From positions 42,181 to 106,180 of the IMG/VR virus record IMGVR_UViG_3300027659_000014: DNA of 64,000 bases; one strand, written 5' to 3'. Of the stretch, positions 14,123-22,163 are shown one piece after another. The notes below the pieces were generated by a model. That model had not been told where the DNA came from, ran no database searches, and worked only from the letters and a program-made list of their open reading frames with translations. The DNA is from a virus. A program made the position numbers and the translations under genes. Position 1 is the stretch's first letter; each line of letters starts with the position of its first letter.

Positions 14123-14485
14123 TTACTCTTCAATGTTGGTGTTTGGTCTATTTTCTTCAAACCATTCAATTATTGCGTTAATCCCCCAAACTGATCCAGC
14201 GGATAACATTCCATCAAAAAATACGGAATAATATTGGTTAAGTCCAATAAAATGTGAAATAGGTGAAAAAAAACATAAGGATAAGAAAAAACCAACCCAT
14301 GTGCTTGTACACAATATACATTTTATTAATTCAGACACAAAAGAAAACACAGGTGTAAATAAAACCCACCCAGTGTTTGGTTGTGCGTTTTTGTGTATCC
14401 ATTTTCTCAACCCATTAAAGATTGACCCGTAAACAAGTATTGTTGTCATACCATATGCAACAATCATAAAAATTAAAACTTCCAT
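14123..14485 (-). CDS. small membrane protein with KCxxCxxxWVG motif (120 aa)
   Basis: Hydrophobic segments at about 3-22, 40-52, 60-80 and 88-106 indicate an inner-membrane protein. The segment KCILCTSTWVGF (55-66) is the hallmark of a small membrane family found in many T4-like and other phages (DUF1360-like in appearance); its function is unknown. It shares one base with the preceding gene and lies between gp47 and gp46. Confidence 0.6.
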   Translation of the reverse strand: MEVLIFMIVAYGMTTILVYGSIFNGLRKWIHKNAQPNTGWVLFTPVFSFVSELIKCILCTSTWVGFFLSLCFFSPISHFIGLNQYYSVFFDGMLSAGSVWGINAIIEWFEENRPNTNIEE

Positions 14486-15123
14486 TATATTCTATTATTT
14501 AAATTTGATCCCCTAAGATAAACAGCTCCTTTATTTGAACTGAGATTCTCAAGATCTCGGTTTATTTTTTCTAATTCTTTTATTCTTTCGTTTTTTGTTT
14601 GAAGTTCTTTCCTGAGAGATATTAATGTTTCTTGTAACATTTCCACCCTATCATTTGGTTTCTCAACTTCTTTGATGACTTCAACTATTTTTTCCACCTC
14701 TTTGATTATTTCAACTGGTGGTTCGTCTAAAGTAATGTCTAAAATAATGTCTAAATTACGTCTAAGTTCGTCTAATTTTTCATCCTTTTTAGACATTTCT
14801 TCTTCCAACTGTTTGATTTTTAATAACAGTTCATTTTCACCACTTTTGTCACAAATGTATTCTATTTTTGTGACAATTTTCTCAACCTCCCTTATAACTT
14901 CAACGGGTACTTCCACCCGTATTTCCTCAATCTCACCTGTTTTTAAGTCTTTTTCTCCTTCATTAAGTGTTTCCCCCAAAAGGCCAAACTTCTTAATGTC
15001 AAAACCTTGTTTGAAACAAAGGTAGATAAAATTGTCTTTATCCTCAATATTGTTTGCATCACAAAATGAAGACACCGACTGCATTATTGTTTTATTAAAT
15101 ATTTTGGAGTCTTTCTGTTCCAT
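14485..15123 (-). CDS. coiled-coil protein between gp47 and gp46 (212 aa)
   Basis: Residues 1-60 include a small globular domain (SSFCDANNIEDKDNFIYLCFKQGFDIKKFGLLG), a pattern I associate with proteins encoded near gp47 in related phages. The rest is a long coiled coil broken by two similar stretches rich in EVIxEVEK and Val (about 70-90 and 140-160). I chose the ATG at 15123 (MEQKDSK), which overlaps the gp47 gene by 29 bases; an ATG at 15138 is also possible. Perhaps a structural partner of gp46/47 (guess from position only). Confidence 0.6.
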   Translation of the reverse strand: MEQKDSKIFNKTIMQSVSSFCDANNIEDKDNFIYLCFKQGFDIKKFGLLGETLNEGEKDLKTGEIEEIRVEVPVEVIREVEKIVTKIEYICDKSGENELLLKIKQLEEEMSKKDEKLDELRRNLDIILDITLDEPPVEIIKEVEKIVEVIKEVEKPNDRVEMLQETLISLRKELQTKNERIKELEKINRDLENLSSNKGAVYLRGSNLNNRI

Positions 15124-15874
15124 TCTCAATATCTTCAAATGATTTTATGGTGAACTTTAAAAATGGTTTTGGATTTGGTAGATCAACATAATCATAACCT
15201 TTTGTCACAACATCGTATATACCATATCCGTGTTTACCAATACTTTCACCAATATTTTGTTGTATTGGACTTCCAATCATATAACCTTTACCCGTCTTAA
15301 ACTTAAATTCTTGTCTTTTATGAATGTCCCCACATAATACGGATTCAAGTCCATTAAACTTTTCTACGTCATAAGCCTCCTCACCAAAATCAAATCCAAG
15401 ATCCGTTTTCATTCCTTGAATTGGACCGTGAAACAACCCAATTCTTTTTCCTTTAGCATCTGTTAAATCAGGAGGAATATTTCCTTGATACTGTGAATAC
15501 ACACACCAACTAATGTTTTCATCTTCGTAAACACCTCTATCTTTATAGTAAACAATATTATTACTATTTAAAGAATTTATAATCGGAGATAGTGCGTCTA
15601 ACCTTTCTGTATTATTTACTAAAAAATCATGATTTCCAGGAATTATAATTATTTTACAAATGTTAGAACATTCAGTTAATAACCATGAAACAATATCTAT
15701 TAGTTCCGGTGTGAGTTGATTTTTAGAATGAACAAGGTCACCCGTAAAAATAATCCTATCAGGTTTTAATTCTTTCCATTGATCAATCGCCGTTTCTAAT
15801 ATTGATCGATACAAATCGTGGTCTTTGAAAAGACGGATGTGTAAGTCAGAAAAGTGTACTAAAGTTTTAATCAT
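15095..15874 (-). CDS. 47: recombination nuclease subunit, gp47/SbcD/Mre11-like
   Basis: 259 aa from the ATG at 15874, which overlaps the previous stop by 8 bases (ATGATTAA), the junction type used elsewhere here; an upstream start at 15928 would overlap more. All metallophosphoesterase motifs are visible: DLH (D10, H12), GDLVH (D46), GNHD (80-83), a His in GLFHGP and GDIH in the last motif. It is the nuclease partner of gp46 and processes DNA ends for strand invasion. It is short for SbcD, as phage versions usually are, lacking a long C-terminal cap. Confidence 0.94.
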   Translation of the reverse strand: MIKTLVHFSDLHIRLFKDHDLYRSILETAIDQWKELKPDRIIFTGDLVHSKNQLTPELIDIVSWLLTECSNICKIIIIPGNHDFLVNNTERLDALSPIINSLNSNNIVYYKDRGVYEDENISWCVYSQYQGNIPPDLTDAKGKRIGLFHGPIQGMKTDLGFDFGEEAYDVEKFNGLESVLCGDIHKRQEFKFKTGKGYMIGSPIQQNIGESIGKHGYGIYDVVTKGYDYVDLPNPKPFLKFTIKSFEDIENGTERLQNI

Positions 15875-16049
15875 TTTTACTTCTATTAAATGGTTCTTTC
15901 TTAAAGAAATATCCGGAGATATCAACATACCTTAATAGTTCAATATTACCTTCAACAGTTGTTGTTCCTTTTGATGATTTAAGCATTGCAATTTTGTATC
16001 CAAATCGGTTCGATAACCATTTAATAAATAATGCGGGGTATCTTTTCAT
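15867..16049 (-). CDS. hypothetical small protein (60 aa)
   Basis: Basic small protein, mostly hydrophilic, with no recognised family. Its last codons (AAT GAT TAA) overlap the gp47 start, so translation of the two is probably coupled. The 112 bases upstream (16050-16161) are very AT-rich with no further gene visible. Confidence 0.55.
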   Translation of the reverse strand: MKRYPALFIKWLSNRFGYKIAMLKSSKGTTTVEGNIELLRYVDISGYFFKKEPFNRSKND

Positions 16050-16161
16050 ATTTTATATTGTTTTATTTTTATATCTTCAACACACAAAAAAAATTTTGGT
16101 TATCTAAGTTTTCTTAAAATATATTTTAATAATTTGTATCTTAATTTATATATCATATTAT

Positions 16162-16611
16162 TTAATTGTTCGGTTTAACCGTTATCGTATATTTTCTAGT
16201 ATAACTAGAATCCTCATTTTTTACTAACACACCTAACACAGGTGTAAACCCATCTGGGTCATACATAACTGGCGTAATAACAACATTTATGTTAGAGTTT
16301 TCTAATTGGGTTTTAATTTGTTGGGTTATTAACATCTCATTAATTTCTGTAATTACATACTTATCCTTTAACGGTGGTTTGTAACCATATTCCGTTTCTT
16401 GTCTCCGCTTCAACCAATTGTTTGCGGTCAAGTATAAACTTTTATAATTAGTATTCTTTTTAAAATTTTCGATGTTATTTAGAATGTCGTCAATTTGTTG
16501 TTTAGAATATTCCAACCTTAATTTATTAAATTCATCGACGCTTAAACTTAAATGTGCGAATGCCCTATATGTATTTTCTTTATTATTCTTGTTTGTTGTT
16601 ATTTTTTTCAT
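16162..16611 (-). CDS. protein with replisome-organiser-like helical segment (149 aa)
   Basis: Residues 15-72 contain [14 protein letters not shown] and then [18 protein letters not shown] followed by [15 protein letters not shown]. The IENxKKNxxYKSLYLTxxxWLK pattern is known to me from the C-terminal ends of phage replication-initiator (DnaD/replisome-organiser-like) proteins of Bacteroidota and Firmicutes. The C-terminal half (95-149) is a separate beta-rich segment. A role in replication or DNA binding is inferred, not shown. Confidence 0.5.
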   Translation of the reverse strand: MKKITTNKNNKENTYRAFAHLSLSVDEFNKLRLEYSKQQIDDILNNIENFKKNTNYKSLYLTANNWLKRRQETEYGYKPPLKDKYVITEINEMLITQQIKTQLENSNINVVITPVMYDPDGFTPVLGVLVKNEDSSYTRKYTITVKPNN

Positions 16612-16629
16612 TTTTAATTATTTGTTTGT

Positions 16630-16962
16630 TTATTCTATTATTTTTTCAACATAAGTTGATGTCTCACCTTCAGTAAATCCTTTTTCAATTAATAATGGTA
16701 ATGAACCTGGTTTACACCAAGCATATACTGTATACCCACTATAACGAGTTTTAACATATTCCCATCTAGTATCCCATAACTTTCTAAAAATACCTTTTAG
16801 TCTATGTTCCTCATGTACCCAAGCATCTAAGAATTTTATTTTATTACTCTCTTCTCGTTCCATATATATGTGTCCCACAATCTCACCATTTAACATGGCA
16901 ATCCATGTTTCAAGTTGTTGAGCATTACTCTTAAGATGAATAATTTTAATATCTTCAATCAT
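16630..16962 (-). CDS. GNAT-family acetyltransferase-like protein (110 aa)
   Basis: Strand motif at residues 22-34 (LNGEIVGHIYMER), then WVHEEHRLKGIFRKLWD (48-64), which fits GNAT motif A with R-x-x-G-x-x acetyl-CoA pyrophosphate loop, then YTVYAWCKPGSLPLLIEKGF (77-96), the motif B region ending in the typical E-K-G-F. It is shorter than usual (about 140-150), lacking part of the N-terminus. The substrate is unknown; phage GNATs may modify host proteins or a toxin-like target. Confidence 0.72.
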   Translation of the reverse strand: MIEDIKIIHLKSNAQQLETWIAMLNGEIVGHIYMEREESNKIKFLDAWVHEEHRLKGIFRKLWDTRWEYVKTRYSGYTVYAWCKPGSLPLLIEKGFTEGETSTYVEKIIE

Positions 16963-16964
16963 AA

Positions 16965-17183
16965 CTACATTACTATTTTTGGTGGATATCCCAAATCATT
17001 ATCTATTGGGAATGGATTAATAGGTATTGGTATTGACCTATATGGTTCCGCAATACCAAATTTACTTTCTTCTTTTACTTGACCCATTTTTTCAACAATA
17101 GGTAAAATTTCTATGTGTTTGTTTTCAAGTTTACCATAAAGATAACCTTCTAACCAAATATAAAATTCTTTGTGTGTTAACAT
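16965..17183 (-). CDS. hypothetical small protein, xEFYxWLEG family (72 aa)
   Basis: The N-terminal KEFYIWLEGYLYG motif followed by a helix belongs to a small-protein type I recognise in many tailed phages, function unknown. The C-terminus is Pro/Ile-rich (SIPIPINPFPID). Its ATG overlaps the small upstream gene 17177-17323 by 7 bases. Confidence 0.58.
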   Translation of the reverse strand: MLTHKEFYIWLEGYLYGKLENKHIEILPIVEKMGQVKEESKFGIAEPYRSIPIPINPFPIDNDLGYPPKIVM

Positions 17184-17323
17184 AATTCTCTACTATAAAG
17201 ATTTACTAAAATAATTCTTGCAAACTTAAAATCTTTTGCTCTGTTTAATTTTAAACCATACGCCAACGCCACACTATTAAGGTGTGGATATGCTTCAGTT
17301 AATGTCATTTTACCAATTTCCAT
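17177..17323 (-). CDS. small hypothetical protein (48 aa)
   Basis: Starting at the ATG at 17321-17323 the frame gives a 48-aa product beginning MEIGKMTLTEAYPHLNSVA. The start overlaps the previous stop by one base (TAATG) and its stop overlaps the next start by 7 bases, so it is firmly packed between two genes, which supports it being real. No family recognised. Confidence 0.6.
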   Translation of the reverse strand: MEIGKMTLTEAYPHLNSVALAYGLKLNRAKDFKFARIILVNLYSRELC

Positions 17324-17541
17324 TATTCAAAAATTAAAAATTCTTCATTTACAAATCCACAACTATTACACATATATGTAGGAAACGGAACAATTGTATC
17401 TTCGTGACTTCCTGTTAATAATTTAGGTACTTTTTTTAACATACTTACTTCTTTAAAAAACTTTGAACCACACTCTTCACAGATTATAGTTGGTTGTATT
17501 CTAAGATCAATTTTAGGTTTTATACTGTTATCTTCTCCCAT
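17323..17541 (-). CDS. small zinc-ribbon protein (72 aa)
   Basis: Two Cys pairs, CEECG (C21, C24) and CNSCG (C58, C61), flank a conserved-looking stretch KEVSMLKKVPKLLTGSHEDT and PFPTYMCN. This QPTIxCEECG...KKVPKLLTG...CG arrangement is a small zinc-ribbon type I recognise in many large phages; role unknown, probably a nucleic-acid or polymerase-binding adaptor. It heads a coupled run of three small genes. Confidence 0.68.
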   Translation of the reverse strand: MGEDNSIKPKIDLRIQPTIICEECGSKFFKEVSMLKKVPKLLTGSHEDTIVPFPTYMCNSCGFVNEEFLIFE

Positions 17542-17649
17542 TTTATAATATAATTTATATTTATTTTAATTGTTGTATTGTCCCAACTTGTGTTGGTGAA
17601 CCAAACTGGTGTAATTATAGTTTTCATACTCAATAATAGTTTATTTTTA

Positions 17650-18504
17650 TTATTTTGTCAAATACTTTTTCATATCCATTTCAAGAATTGTGTTAATCGT
17701 TTTCTTTAAGACTCTATGTTCAACATATTCTCTTTCTTCCGTTAATAAAACAACAATACAACCCATCAATTTAATGTTCTCATATTTCGTACCCTCTAAC
17801 ATCTTCAATAATAACTTACCGTAAAATGGTAATTGAGTGTTGTAGTGACCAAGAGCGTTATCAGGTAAATCTTCAAATGGTTTCTTCATTGGTTTTGTAA
17901 ACTTATTCTTTTCAAAGTTTTTAGGTTTGTTTGTTTTCCAATCCGTAATTAAAATACCAAGATCACCATTTGTACCAATAATTAACCATACCTTATCGGG
18001 TTGCCCTGTATAACCCAATTCAGGGTGACCCAAAACCATTTCCGTATCAAGTAAAATACAATTACGTTCTTTAAGTAAATCAATGTATTGTTTACCCGCA
18101 ACAACCATAGTATCTCCTTTTACAATCTGTTCGGCATCACATTCATAAATTGGTTGTCTAACTTCTTTACTAATACCAAATTCTTCTAAGGTATGTTTTT
18201 CTAATAAGAAGTGAACACGAGAACCCATGTTTGTGGAATATGTTCCAGCGGCAGCCCATTCCTCCAATAATCGTTGTTGTTCATAAGGATCACCATTCGC
18301 CTTTCTAAATGAAATTCCTTCAGAATCAAATTCCGTATAGAAATATTTCATCAATTTAGAAACAGAAGGGAAATCGTCTCTTAATTTACCACTAACATCC
18401 AACATTGTGTACTTGTGAGCATCTTCTTCAAATGTTAATTGAAACTCTTTTTGTTTTTCTGATATAATTTCTCTGATCTCTTCAGATATTTTTTTTAAAT
18501 CCAT
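17650..18504 (-). CDS. PD-(D/E)XK nuclease, RecB/Cas4-like exonuclease fold (284 aa)
   Basis: Core residues are visible in order: GSRVHFLLE (His98), E155 in DTEMVLGHPEL, D170 in GYTGQPDKVWLI, and the catalytic D188-W-K190 in ILITDWKTNKP, followed by NTQLPFYGKLL (motif IV Q-x-x-x-Y). This is the RecB-type exonuclease layout. It likely degrades or trims DNA in recombination, host genome breakdown or packaging preparation. It has its own TATCTTTG promoter element upstream (18525-18532), and sits downstream of the primase gene. Confidence 0.85.
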   Translation of the reverse strand: MDLKKISEEIREIISEKQKEFQLTFEEDAHKYTMLDVSGKLRDDFPSVSKLMKYFYTEFDSEGISFRKANGDPYEQQRLLEEWAAAGTYSTNMGSRVHFLLEKHTLEEFGISKEVRQPIYECDAEQIVKGDTMVVAGKQYIDLLKERNCILLDTEMVLGHPELGYTGQPDKVWLIIGTNGDLGILITDWKTNKPKNFEKNKFTKPMKKPFEDLPDNALGHYNTQLPFYGKLLLKMLEGTKYENIKLMGCIVVLLTEEREYVEHRVLKKTINTILEMDMKKYLTK

Positions 18505-18524
18505 GTTTTTTTTGTTTTATTTTA

Positions 18525-18532
18525 CAAAGATA
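18525..18532 (-). promoter_or_regulatory. Bacteroidota-type -7 element for the nuclease gene
   Basis: Minus-strand TATCTTTG, identical to the box at 10093-10100, lies 20 bases before the ATG of the nuclease. No TTG at the usual distance is apparent, so the call rests on the -7 box alone. Confidence 0.5.
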
Positions 18533-18546
18533 ATACTTTTTTTTTA

Positions 18547-19446
18547 TTAATCCCTAATTTTTACAAAAAAATCTTCAATGTTTCCTTTTAAGTCACAAAC
18601 ATCTTGATCCATAGGTAATCTAACAATTTTTATTCTATCATATAGTTCACCCCCATTTAACTCTCGATATAATTTAACCGCATTATTAAAAGCGTCACCA
18701 TCAAGGGATATAATTATATCTCTTTTAGCTTTATTATATATTTTTTCAAATAAAAGTTCTGACATATGTTTACCTAACATTGGAATTGAGTTGTCCAAGA
18801 AAAACCCATCAAAAACCCCTTCGACTAAGTAAATGTCTTTTTCCCAATCTATTAATCTTTCGTTAAATATAATCTTATCTTTTTCTTCCTCAGGGTTTTT
18901 ATATTTAAATTTACTTTTTGTGTCCCAACTGCGAGCAACATAGTAATTTAATTCCCCATTAATATTATATGATGGGACCACAATACGTCCTATATGACTA
19001 CCACGATCACAAAAACCAATATTATATTTGGTAATGATTTCATCCGTTATTCCCCTACTTTTTAAATAATTATACGCTTGTCTTCTTACTGGGTATACCG
19101 GACTTGAATCCGTAAATAAAGTGAAACCCTCAGGAAGTGTTAATTTTTTTGTTCGTTTTTGTTTTGGCTGTACCGTCTCAGGTTTTAAGATATTATATAA
19201 TTTCTTTAATTTTTTGTTTCCGTACTTATCAAAAAGTTTTCCCAAAGATCCGTGAGTTCCATTAGTGTCCCCACACGACCAACATTTGTACACATTATTT
19301 ATATAGTTAATCTCTAAATTGTGTTTATTTTTATCGTCATCACAAACCGGACAATTAAATGAAATTTGACCACGATTATGGTAATGTAATCCGTGATCCC
19401 CTAAAAGTCCCTCTAATAATTCAACAATTGCATCACTTTCTTCCAT
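18547..19446 (-). CDS. DNA primase, DnaG/gp61-like
   Basis: 299 aa from the ATG at 19446 (MEESDAIVEL); an open frame extends to 19479 but those residues are hydrophobic and unlike primases. The zinc domain is CPVC (C32, C35), H42 and CWSCG (C55, C58). A catalytic core follows with the TOPRIM motifs IYLVEGVFD (205-213, Glu209) and ISLDGDAFN (246-254, DGD). Synthesises RNA primers for lagging-strand replication with the helicase at 49761-51146. No helicase domain is fused and the C-terminus is short. Divergent from the fibre gene at 19522. Confidence 0.92.
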   Translation of the reverse strand: MEESDAIVELLEGLLGDHGLHYHNRGQISFNCPVCDDDKNKHNLEINYINNVYKCWSCGDTNGTHGSLGKLFDKYGNKKLKKLYNILKPETVQPKQKRTKKLTLPEGFTLFTDSSPVYPVRRQAYNYLKSRGITDEIITKYNIGFCDRGSHIGRIVVPSYNINGELNYYVARSWDTKSKFKYKNPEEEKDKIIFNERLIDWEKDIYLVEGVFDGFFLDNSIPMLGKHMSELLFEKIYNKAKRDIIISLDGDAFNNAVKLYRELNGGELYDRIKIVRLPMDQDVCDLKGNIEDFFVKIRD

Positions 19447-19521
19447 TGTTTTAAAAATATAAATAAAATAAAAGAACATATCAACTACACAAGTTTTTAA
19501 TAAGTTCTATATTTATAAGAT

Positions 19522-19767
19522 ATGCCAACAAATATAACAATTAATAACGTTACGGGAGCACAACCATTTGATATCTATGTTTGTGATTCACCAATTACTA
19601 CTTGTATTTATGTCTCAACTATTAATACGGTTGACACCTCCAGTCCCTATTATCAGACCCTACCATATAGTTTTGATATTCCTTTAGTTTATTCAAGTTT
19701 AACTGAATTTGTTGTTAAAGTGGTTGATAATAATGATTGTATCGTTACAGATACTTTAAATATATAA
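19522..19767 (+). CDS. small beta-structured virion/adhesin protein (81 aa)
   Basis: Sequence pattern is alternating hydrophobic/polar beta strands rich in Thr, Asn and Val, ending in VVKVVDNNDCIVTDTLNI, which resembles the final strands of a SprB-type or Ig-like module. It is followed after one base by the Thr-Pro-rich protein in the same direction, so the two form a plus-strand fibre pair. TATTTATA lies 4 bases before the ATG. Confidence 0.6.
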   Translation: MPTNITINNVTGAQPFDIYVCDSPITTCIYVSTINTVDTSSPYYQTLPYSFDIPLVYSSLTEFVVKVVDNNDCIVTDTLNI

Positions 19768-19768
19768 T

Positions 19769-21379
19769 ATGAGTTGTAGTACAGATATTTGTGTTGTTAA
19801 TTCCGGAATATATAATGATAATTATACATTCAGTGGTCAATATGGTGGTATAGATTATTTTGAAAATTCAACCTCATCATATTACATTTTTTATTCTCAA
19901 ACAGAATTAAGGTGGTGTTTATCGTCATACATAGGGGATCCGTGTATTTTATTTGGTCCAACAAATTCCGTTGATCCATGTCCTGATTTTTATTCTGGAA
20001 TAATAGTTAACGGTTTATGTCCAACCCCAACTCCTACCCCAACATTAGCTTGTGCTATTGATTTTGACGCAATGTTTGATTGTGATGTATTTGTAACTCC
20101 AACTCCAACTCCAACTAAAACAAAAACCCCAACACCAACACCAACACCAACAGTAACTAATGTTTGTGGGGGTGTTTCTTTATCTGTTACAGGAAACACA
20201 TATTCACCAACACCAACTACAACACCAACTTTAACTCCAACACCTTCAATTCCAATTGATAGACCATGTAATTTTGATGGTATTGCCAAATTTAATAGTG
20301 TTGATGGGTTTATTGTATGTGCAACCAGTAAAAAATTTGAGGATTGTTTTACTGGTATAGAATACTATACAACACAAACATTATTTGATTCTTTAGGTAA
20401 TTTATTAGTTGTTGGTGACGTTTATGGTGGAACAATAAACAGAATATCTTCATGTTTTATTTTTCAAACAATTGTAGATAACATAAGTGGTGGTGACAAA
20501 GTTGTTATTACCACAGAATATGGACCTTCTAGTCAAGGTAGTTGTTTAAATTGTTTCCCAATTAGTAATACTCCTACATTAACACCTACTATAACACCAA
20601 CCCCAACAACACCTTGTTTATGTTTGTCATATAGAATTTCAAATATAACTGGAAATCCCAACAGTGGTGGTATAGAATTTATGAGTTGTGATAATAAAGA
20701 TGTTTTATTAAGACCTGGTTCTATGGGTTGGGATGATTGGTTAAATCATGTTCTAATTATTTGTTCTAAAGATATACCGACACTTAATTCAGGATCTGCA
20801 ACTATTACAAATATTGGTGATTGTTGTAATGGAAATTGTATTCAATACTTATTATTTAATACATCCACAACAGTTCAATCATATGTTTATACAAATTTAT
20901 TAGGTGTTGTTATAAACCAAACATTAAATTCTAACACAAGTATTTTAATTAATTCATTTTCAACACCATATTCTATATATGGTGGAATAAATGTAAACCC
21001 CACAGGAAGAGATTGTTTTTCAACACCGGGATTGACTCCTACCCCAACTAATACACCAACAAAAACTCCAACGCCAACTCCAACGCCAGCTAATCTTCCT
21101 TATATAAGTAGTCTTTATTTTCCTATGAATACCGGTATTATGGTAAATATCTGCATAAATATTAATAACGATGGTGGAAGCCCAATAACACAATGTGGTG
21201 TGGTTTACAATACAACAGGAAACCCAACAACAGCAGATAATATAATTCCATATAATATTCAAATAGGGATTCAATGTCAGAATTTTATTAGACCAATACT
21301 AAACCAACCATATTATTTTAGTGCGTTTGCTACAAATTCTGTAGGAACATTTTATCGTATTTACCCAAATCCAGTATAG
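19769..21379 (+). CDS. Thr-Pro-rich fibre/adhesin-like protein (536 aa)
   Basis: Globular beta-rich segments alternate with low-complexity linkers of T-P-T-P type at about residues 86-95, 111-130, 150-165, 270-285 and 425-440. Many Cys residues occur in pairs within the globular parts. The final 95 residues look like a beta-sandwich (GGSPITQCGVVYNTTGNPTT), reminiscent of an Ig-like or Fn3-like cap. Such proline/threonine linkers space adhesive domains in tail fibres. The same linker type occurs in the minus-strand genes at 22164 and 27889. Role as a receptor-binding or decoration protein is inferred. Confidence 0.7.
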   Translation: MSCSTDICVVNSGIYNDNYTFSGQYGGIDYFENSTSSYYIFYSQTELRWCLSSYIGDPCILFGPTNSVDPCPDFYSGIIVNGLCPTPTPTPTLACAIDFDAMFDCDVFVTPTPTPTKTKTPTPTPTPTVTNVCGGVSLSVTGNTYSPTPTTTPTLTPTPSIPIDRPCNFDGIAKFNSVDGFIVCATSKKFEDCFTGIEYYTTQTLFDSLGNLLVVGDVYGGTINRISSCFIFQTIVDNISGGDKVVITTEYGPSSQGSCLNCFPISNTPTLTPTITPTPTTPCLCLSYRISNITGNPNSGGIEFMSCDNKDVLLRPGSMGWDDWLNHVLIICSKDIPTLNSGSATITNIGDCCNGNCIQYLLFNTSTTVQSYVYTNLLGVVINQTLNSNTSILINSFSTPYSIYGGINVNPTGRDCFSTPGLTPTPTNTPTKTPTPTPTPANLPYISSLYFPMNTGIMVNICININNDGGSPITQCGVVYNTTGNPTTADNIIPYNIQIGIQCQNFIRPILNQPYYFSAFATNSVGTFYRIYPNPV

Positions 21380-21444
21380 CGGTATTACTAAATTATTTAG
21401 TCCTTCAACAGTTTTATGTGTATTTGTAATTAAAAATATAAGAC

Positions 21445-21477
21445 AAAAAAAAATATCACCTAAAAAGACGATATTTT
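21445..21477 (-). terminator. bidirectional intrinsic terminator
   Basis: AAAATATC (21450-21457) pairs perfectly with GATATTTT (21470-21477) around a 12-base loop. On the minus strand it is followed by a long T run (from plus-strand 21445-21453). It lies between the convergent fibre gene and the RuvC-like gene and could serve both. Confidence 0.65.
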
Positions 21478-21501
21478 CAATTATCGGTTATTTAGACGAT
21501 A

Positions 21502-22110
21502 TTAATCCCAAATTTTTTTACTTCTCATATAACCTAAAACACAAGCATAAGCATCTGTTTGGTCAAAATTTTCTTTCTTTAAAGTATTGTTTTTAGTGTA
21601 ATGCCATTGTATTTGTGGTTCTTTTTTTGCAACTAAATCCCAAATAATCATTTTTTTGTCTATATCTTTAGGAAGTCCTCCAAATAAAACATGTTTTTTT
21701 TTATCGTTTTCTTTTACTAATTCAGGAAACGCAAATTTTCTTGAGTTATATGTAGATATGAATTCAGGAACAATACCTATCATATCATAAATTGTTTTAC
21801 ATATTAATGTATTAAATCTTAGTAAAGTTTGGATAGTATAAACATTGTTTGAATTTAATAGTGGTTCTTCAATTATAACACTAACAATCCCTAAATTTTT
21901 ATATCCTTCCAATTTAGTTTTAAATACTTCAGATTTTAATATTAATTCTAACATTTTATTTTCTTCCGTATCTTTATTTTTTGGTCTCGGGGATACATGA
22001 GTTAATTCTAGTAATTCTTGTGATTTAATATCAAAAAGTGCCCAACCTATTGTTTTAGTGGAAATGTCTAACCCTAAGACTTTAGGTGAATTTTTAATTG
22101 ATGTTCGCAT
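21502..22110 (-). CDS. RuvC-like Holliday junction resolvase
   Basis: 202 aa, RNase H fold: GLDISTKTIGWALFD (Asp15) is strand 1, VSVIIEEPLL (Glu81/82) the second acidic site, and NFDQTDAYACVLGY (Asp183, Asp186) the C-terminal acidic helix, matching RuvC catalytic carboxylates. It would resolve branched recombination intermediates before packaging, the job done by endonuclease VII (gp49) in T4. It lies inside the fibre region and is bounded by a terminator downstream. Confidence 0.85.
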   Translation of the reverse strand: MRTSIKNSPKVLGLDISTKTIGWALFDIKSQELLELTHVSPRPKNKDTEENKMLELILKSEVFKTKLEGYKNLGIVSVIIEEPLLNSNNVYTIQTLLRFNTLICKTIYDMIGIVPEFISTYNSRKFAFPELVKENDKKKHVLFGGLPKDIDKKMIIWDLVAKKEPQIQWHYTKNNTLKKENFDQTDAYACVLGYMRSKKIWD

Positions 22111-22163
22111 AAACTTATTTTTAATTATAATATAACTATATCGTTGTAAAACTAAAGTTTTTG

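Noticed and set aside
16050-16161. Possible tiny gene of 18 codons
   Set aside because: Basic low-complexity product, no junction with neighbours and no sign of selection visible; left unannotated.
19990-20289. Open frame antisense to the fibre gene
   Set aside because: Its product is mostly GVGVG repeats, the antisense of T-P-T-P codons, so it is a by-product of the repeat.
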